Source of the DNA: an uncultured Eubacteriales bacterium
Lineage (GTDB): Bacteria > Bacillota > Clostridia > Monoglobales > Monoglobaceae
Assembly (NCBI GenBank): GCA_900550775.1
Contig: URTH01000045.1
Location: 1 to 11,166 of the forward strand
Length of the DNA: 11,166 bases
Direction of reading: 5' to 3'
Both the position numbers and the translations under genes were made by a program. Of this stretch, positions 7,200 to 11,166 are shown piece after piece; position 1 is the stretch's first letter, and each line of letters starts with the position of its first letter. The notes beneath the pieces are model-generated. The model saw only the letters and a program-made list of their open reading frames with translations. It was not told the origin of the DNA and did not search any database.

Positions 7200-7425
7200 A
7201 CGAAAAGCGTATCATAACAGGATCGTGGCTACCGCGGTTACCTGTGCAGAAAAGCTCCCTTTTTCAAAAGGGGGCTTTCTGCGAAAAATATTTTAACCTG
7301 ATATTAGCAATCCTTTTCGCACCGAAACGGTGTAAAAATTCACCGTATGGGTTTAATTTCATAGCCGGAAGCGGAAATCCGCCTCCCCAAATCGGAGTTC
7401 GGCTAACAACAAGGAGTGAAGTGTG
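7200..7425 (+). promoter_or_regulatory. Intergenic leader of the third surface gene, rich in hairpins
   Basis: 226 bases with no credible gene. In order it holds: a hairpin closed by ACAGG 7217-7221 and CCTGT 7241-7245, with inner CGTGG/CCGCG; a long hairpin 7246-7282; and two mutually exclusive hairpins sharing CGGTG 7328-7332 (with CACCG 7320-7324 or CACCG 7341-7345). A GCGGA/TCCGC inverted repeat lies near 7371-7382. The ribosome binding site AAGGAG starts at 7411. No clear sigma-A promoter was found. The density of structure suggests a transcribed leader, but function is unproven. Confidence 0.45.
7246..7282 (+). terminator. Terminator-like hairpin after the second surface gene
   Basis: GCAGAAA (7246-7252) pairs with TTTCTGC (7276-7282). 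Inside, GCTCCCTTTT pairs with AAAAGGGGGC, including one U-G pair, around a tiny loop. The stem is strong, 46 nt after the stop codon of the second surface gene. The following bases GAAAAATATTTTA lack a clean U-tract, so termination may be weak or the hairpin may serve as a 3' stabiliser. Confidence 0.5.
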
Positions 7426-10400
7426 ATGAAGAAAAATAAAATTCTGGCAGGGCTCCTCTCTTTCATGATGATTCTCTCATCGTTGAGTGTTTTTCCTGTT
7501 TCCGTTTCGGCGGCCGCAGTCGGCGACACCGTGACAGAGGCAGAGCTGATGACGGGACTTGGCAGCGAACCTGTCGCAGAGGCAAACTTTAACGAGAATT
7601 ATGACATGAGCGCCTATGCGAATCGGGCGGAGATTATGCAGGACGGCACTGTGAGTTACCTGCACCAGAACGCAGCAGGTCTTGAGACAATAGGGCTTAA
7701 AGACGACAACGGCGCAGCGCTTTCCCGTGCAGAGGGGTCGCTGACAAAAATCAAGTTCCGCTATGCGCACAACACGCAAAACGCGTCATGGGATGACATG
7801 ATTATCTTTGACGGCGGTATGCTGGACGGATATCGGGCGCGGTTTGCGCTGCGGCTGACCGAGGACGGCAAACAGCAGTTTTTTGTCCTGCGGGATAAGG
7901 ACGGCGCAAGAACCTGGGAGGGATTGGATCTTCCGGAAAACGGATATCTTGCCCCCAACACCTGGCATGAGCTTGCGATTTCATACGATGCGGCACACGA
8001 TCTTACCGTTTGGGCGCAGGTTGGCTGCACCGGCGATTATGTGATGCTGACAAGTTTTAAACTTTGGAAAGAGAACTACGCATCCGAGGTGCGGATCGGT
8101 TACAGCGGTGCAAAAACCGGCGCAAATTCTGTCTGCGATGTCGACTATATCAAGGTATATCAAGCGGCAGAGGCAATCACGGCCGAATCACTTTTAGAGG
8201 GATGCAGTCCGCTGATGCAAAAGGAATTTAAGACGGCACAGGACGCACAGGGCGGAACCATCATCTCCGCAACCGAAAAGACCTCTGCCATCACGGCGGA
8301 CGGGTTAACACTCCGCGCGGACGCAGCATTTACGGACGACAGAAACAACGCAAAGTGGAAAATCAGTGATGATGCGATCACATTTTCCGGCAAGGCGGCA
8401 ATGCATCTGCGGTTTACGGAGACAAGTGACAGCGGCGGCGCAGCGGTATATTTTGAGATTGCCTGCGGCGATGGGCTGCGCCGAAGATTTGGATTTAGCA
8501 GAACCTTGTTTAATTACGCGGAAAAGGACGCCTGGCCGAGCGTGGCGACCGATGTGATGACAAAGGGAAACCCGGTTGAACTGATCGTTCGCAATACGGA
8601 GGACAATCAGCTGGAATTCTGGATTATGAACACGACCGGCAGCTGGGGCCGTATTGCAACGACATCGGGTCTGCGTGCCGGCAGCACGGCAAAAGAGGTT
8701 TTGATCGGTACGCAATCCGGTGCAGAAGCCAATATTGAATTCTTCCGCATGTACGGCGAACGGACGGAGCCGGGTGATGACAAAGAGACAAAAACCGAGA
8801 CGGAGCTGATCGGAACGCGCAAGACCAAGCACGCGCTGGAGTTTGCGGATGATATGGGAAAAGGCACAGTGTCGGGCGGTACACATTCGGTCGCAAACGG
8901 AATGTTAAATCTCTCCGGCGGTGCGGATTACACCAACACGACCTTTACCTACGATGTGGGCGATGTTGCACATTTCCGTTTTACAAAGACCAGTACGGGC
9001 GCTTCGTTCCCGATTTTTGAGCTGAATACCAACGATGGCCGGATGCGCTTTCACCCGGAGCCGGGCAGTATCCGCTATACCCGTGCTTTGATGGACGGTG
9101 ACCCGGAAAACTATGTGACGGCCGGCGGCGGATATTCCACCTGGCAGGGGATTACGACCGAACCAAATGTGACTTATGATTATCTGATTATCAATAAGGA
9201 AGCCGGTTACGAGTTCTGGCGCAAGGCCGGCGGCGATGATGAATACACGTATATCGGCATCACGGAAGGAAAGTATCAGTGGAAGGAAACCAAGCTGCGC
9301 ATCCTGGCAAACGGGGATTCTTCCGTAGCGGTTGACTTTGTGCGGGTATACAGCGTCAATGACCCGGAAAAGCCGGATCCGGACGATCCGGAGGGAGAAG
9401 ATGCCGATATCATTACCGGTGGCGGACAGGTTTGGCTCTATGACGACTTTTCCGATCCGCAAAATTCCAAGGCAAAGCTGGAGGACGCGCAGATTACGGA
9501 CGGAACAGCAAATATCAGACCCGGCGCCGATCACAGAGACAACGGTACGACAAATTTTGCAAGAGTCACTTTTGAGTTGGGAGACTACGGCTTAAGCGGC
9601 GAATGGGTTATGACCATGCGGATGAAACTGAACGCCACCTTCTGGCAGGCGAACATCGGTTTTGGCGGAACCCGTTCGATGATACACATCAACCAGAGCA
9701 GCGTCAAGGTGAACGGCAAAGATGTTTTTAACGTGCCGCGTGAGATGGGCGTTTACTATGACTATGTCTATTATGTAAAAAATAACCTGACCGCAAGCCT
9801 GTACCAGTGCAAGGTCGGAACAAATACCTGGCAGACCGTGTTTGAAAATCAGACGCTGACCGCCTGGGGATCGAATAAAATTGAGATGAACAGCAATAAC
9901 ACCCAAACCTCCTGGGACGTGGACGAAATCAAGGTATACAGCGGCACGCTGCTTGATTTTGACGCAGAGGGACTTGGCACCGCACAGGTCAGCGCCAAGG
10001 GCTCTGTTTTCCAGGGCGTTCCGAACAGTGCGGATAAGCAGCTGTCGGTTATCCTGGCTACGTATGACAAAGAACACGGTTACACCACTTCGGTAAAGGA
10101 AGTCAAAAAGACCGTGCCGGGTTATAAGGAAACATCGCTTGATACGGATTTTGACCTTGGCAGTCTTGATCTTTCTAAAAATGATACGGCAGTCATGCTG
10201 TGGAATACGGCAAAGGTCGGATATCCGCTGATAAATGCAAAGGGCTATACCACGCCGAACACCGCAGCCGGTGCGCCGGAGAGAAATCAGGAAATCGGAC
10301 TCACTGGGACGCCGCATTATAATGAGGTTTTGATTTGCGGTTATGCAGGGGCTGTGGACACGGTGGCGGCAACGCTGACCGATCAAAACGGAGAAATCAA

Positions 10401-11166
10401 GGCAATCAGCCAGATTAAGACCAATGACTATGGCATGGCAGACAGTAAAATTGCGGTGGATCCCACCTTGCCAAATGGCGAATATGTGTTATACTTACAG
10501 TATGGAAATCGAAGAGAGAGCGTCAAGGTAAATCTCTACGGCGCAGAAATTTTGACAGAGGGAGCGATTGACAGCGCGGCGGCGTTTGCGGAGATCATCC
10601 AAAAGTATGGCAGCGAAACGGAAAAGGCGGCCATGGAGGACGCCGAATTTGCAGAGGCGGCCTATGCGCGCTATGTCAGTCAGGTCGGCGAGGACGGCAC
10701 GGACGATTTGTACGTCTTTCAGAATGCTGCCGCAAAGGCCATCACAGATGAAACCACCGACCGAAAACTTATCGAAGAAATGAACACGGCAGCGGCAGCA
10801 AAAAGATGGTCGGTGATCGAAACCATTTTAACCAAAACCTACGCGGATTATCTCGGCATTACGAGCGATACGGTCTCGGGGATTCAAAACACCAAGGAGC
10901 TTTATCTCCGTATGACGGGCACCGTCTATCATAATGCAGAAGAGATTTTAACAAGACTTGAGAGCGCGGTTGCTGCCCAGAAAAAGGCCGAACAGGAGGC
11001 CGGCGGCGGCAACGGCGGCAGCAGCGGCGGCGGTGGTTCTTCCGGCGGCGGATCCTTTGGCGGTGGCGGCAGCAACGGATATGGCGGCGGTGTGGCAATC
11101 AGCGATAAGCCGCAAACCGTGACGCCGACGCCGGTTACCGCGGCGGACGGACGGGACGGCAGCGGA
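7426..11166 (+). CDS. Secreted multi-domain surface protein with wall-anchor-like C-terminus, 3' end beyond window
   Basis: The frame is open from ATG 7426 to the last base (1,247 codons, no stop). Residues 1-31 are a signal peptide (MKKNKILAG, core LLSFMMILSSLSVFPV, cleavage near VSA-AA). Four jelly-roll-type modules end at VDYIKVYQ (about 239-246), IEFFRMYG (437-444), VDFVRVYS (636-643) and VDEIKVYS (832-839). An acidic Pro-rich linker PEKPDPDDPEGED (about 647-659) separates modules 3 and 4. Then come a beta domain with AVMLWNTAKVGYPL (to about 945), an Ig-like domain (about 953-1040), a helical Ala-rich region (about 1040-1192), 30 residues that are mostly Gly and Ser (1193-1222), and a Thr/Pro-rich stretch. 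In clostridial proteins such a tail commonly precedes SLH repeats, so surface anchoring is likely but unseen. Modules 1-2 are closely paralogous to the 4275 gene. AAGGAG at 7411 supports the start; GTG 7423 is an alternative matching ATG 4275 of the paralogue. Confidence 0.85.
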   Translation, partial: MKKNKILAGLLSFMMILSSLSVFPVSVSAAAVGDTVTEAELMTGLGSEPVAEANFNENYDMSAYANRAEIMQDGTVSYLHQNAAGLETIGLKDDNGAALSRAEGSLTKIKFRYAHNTQNASWDDMIIFDGGMLDGYRARFALRLTEDGKQQFFVLRDKDGARTWEGLDLPENGYLAPNTWHELAISYDAAHDLTVWAQVGCTGDYVMLTSFKLWKENYASEVRIGYSGAKTGANSVCDVDYIKVYQAAEAITAESLLEGCSPLMQKEFKTAQDAQGGTIISATEKTSAITADGLTLRADAAFTDDRNNAKWKISDDAITFSGKAAMHLRFTETSDSGGAAVYFEIACGDGLRRRFGFSRTLFNYAEKDAWPSVATDVMTKGNPVELIVRNTEDNQLEFWIMNTTGSWGRIATTSGLRAGSTAKEVLIGTQSGAEANIEFFRMYGERTEPGDDKETKTETELIGTRKTKHALEFADDMGKGTVSGGTHSVANGMLNLSGGADYTNTTFTYDVGDVAHFRFTKTSTGASFPIFELNTNDGRMRFHPEPGSIRYTRALMDGDPENYVTAGGGYSTWQGITTEPNVTYDYLIINKEAGYEFWRKAGGDDEYTYIGITEGKYQWKETKLRILANGDSSVAVDFVRVYSVNDPEKPDPDDPEGEDADIITGGGQVWLYDDFSDPQNSKAKLEDAQITDGTANIRPGADHRDNGTTNFARVTFELGDYGLSGEWVMTMRMKLNATFWQANIGFGGTRSMIHINQSSVKVNGKDVFNVPREMGVYYDYVYYVKNNLTASLYQCKVGTNTWQTVFENQTLTAWGSNKIEMNSNNTQTSWDVDEIKVYSGTLLDFDAEGLGTAQVSAKGSVFQGVPNSADKQLSVILATYDKEHGYTTSVKEVKKTVPGYKETSLDTDFDLGSLDLSKNDTAVMLWNTAKVGYPLINAKGYTTPNTAAGAPERNQEIGLTGTPHYNEVLICGYAGAVDTVAATLTDQNGEIKAISQIKTNDYGMADSKIAVDPTLPNGEYVLYLQYGNRRESVKVNLYGAEILTEGAIDSAAAFAEIIQKYGSETEKAAMEDAEFAEAAYARYVSQVGEDGTDDLYVFQNAAAKAITDETTDRKLIEEMNTAAAAKRWSVIETILTKTYADYLGITSDTVSGIQNTKELYLRMTGTVYHNAEEILTRLESAVAAQKKAEQEAGGGNGGSSGGGGSSGGGSFGGGGSNGYGGGVAISDKPQTVTPTPVTAADGRDGSG
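11002..11091 (+). other. Glycine/serine-rich linker in the third surface protein
   Basis: Thirty codons that are almost all Gly, Ser and Asn, with single Phe and Tyr (residues 1193-1222). They follow an Ala/Glu/Lys helical segment (AAQKKAEQEA) and precede a Thr/Pro-rich stretch (VTPTPVTAADG). Such flexible spacers link exported modules to cell-wall-binding repeats. The DNA is a GGC-rich low-complexity run and a place where assemblies often end or slip. Confidence 0.75.

Noticed and set aside
7244..7426. 60-codon plus-strand frame ending at the start of the third surface gene
   Set aside because: It runs through several hairpins, has no ribosome binding site, and its peptide has no recognisable feature.
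9592..10386. 264-codon open frame on the minus strand
   Set aside because: It lies wholly inside the third surface gene, whose frame is open and full of family signatures. The minus frame has no RBS or recognisable domain and is a shadow of the biased coding strand.
4275..11166. Glycoside hydrolase family 16 activity for the jelly-roll modules
   Set aside because: The end strands resemble those of GH16, but no EXDXXE catalytic motif was found in any module, so only binding is plausible.
1..11166. CRISPR array, tRNA/rRNA genes, transposase or integrase
   Set aside because: No short regularly spaced repeats, no tRNA-like cloverleaf sequence and no recombinase-like protein were seen on either strand. 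The only sizeable repeat is the 250-bp direct pair.

Overview
The window looks like DNA from a Gram-positive, Clostridia-type Bacillota of an animal or gut-like habitat. The reasons are strong AGGAGG/AAGGAG ribosome binding sites, Sec signal peptides of the 'KK..GLLSFMMILSS..ASA' kind, and very large secreted proteins built from repeated jelly-roll (LamG/concanavalin-like) modules. Two of them end in a 'KVKVFLW[DN]G' C-terminal domain; the third ends in a helical and glycine-rich wall region of the sort that usually precedes S-layer homology repeats. This assignment rests on protein style only, with no phylogenetic marker. All genes are on the + strand.

Layout. (1) 1-231: an exact-looking piece of enterobacterial hpaB (4-hydroxyphenylacetate 3-monooxygenase, codons 4 to 80 by my recollection of the E. 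coli protein), joined in frame to (2) 232-1995: the C-terminal two thirds of a secreted multi-domain protein. The join is most likely a chimera. (3) 1854-2105 and 4002-4257: a direct repeat of about 250 bp, roughly 90 % identical by eye, holding the last 46 codons of the surface protein plus its 3' non-coding leader. (4) Between the repeats: a two-gene metabolic cassette, a PIG-L-type deacetylase homologue (2122-2997) and an HpcH/HpaI-type aldolase (3090-3869), followed by a small fused gene remnant (3913-4143). (5) 4275-7199: a complete 974-residue secreted paralogue of gene 1. (6) 7200-7425: an intergenic leader with several hairpins. (7) 7426 to the window end: a third, longer paralogue of at least 1,247 residues that runs off the edge.

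The three surface proteins are one family in tandem. They share module order, the module-ending signature '[VI][DE][FY].[KR][VIM]Y', and, for the two complete N-termini, nearly the same signal peptide down to a 26-nt identical stretch. Only the last one shows a wall-anchor-like C-terminus. They could therefore form a cell-surface set with one anchored and two released or associated members, perhaps binding glycans. No catalytic motif was seen in any of them.

The deacetylase/aldolase pair is out of place in this array. It is more AT-rich than gene 1, is flanked by the direct repeats, and would act in the cytoplasm, perhaps on a deacylated sugar acid or similar 2-keto acid. The deacetylase lacks two residues normally used in catalysis. 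The repeats fit integration of a cassette by recombination within the surface-gene tail, or replacement of the body of a fourth surface paralogue. A misassembly between paralogous loci must also be considered, because the 5' end of the window is itself chimeric.
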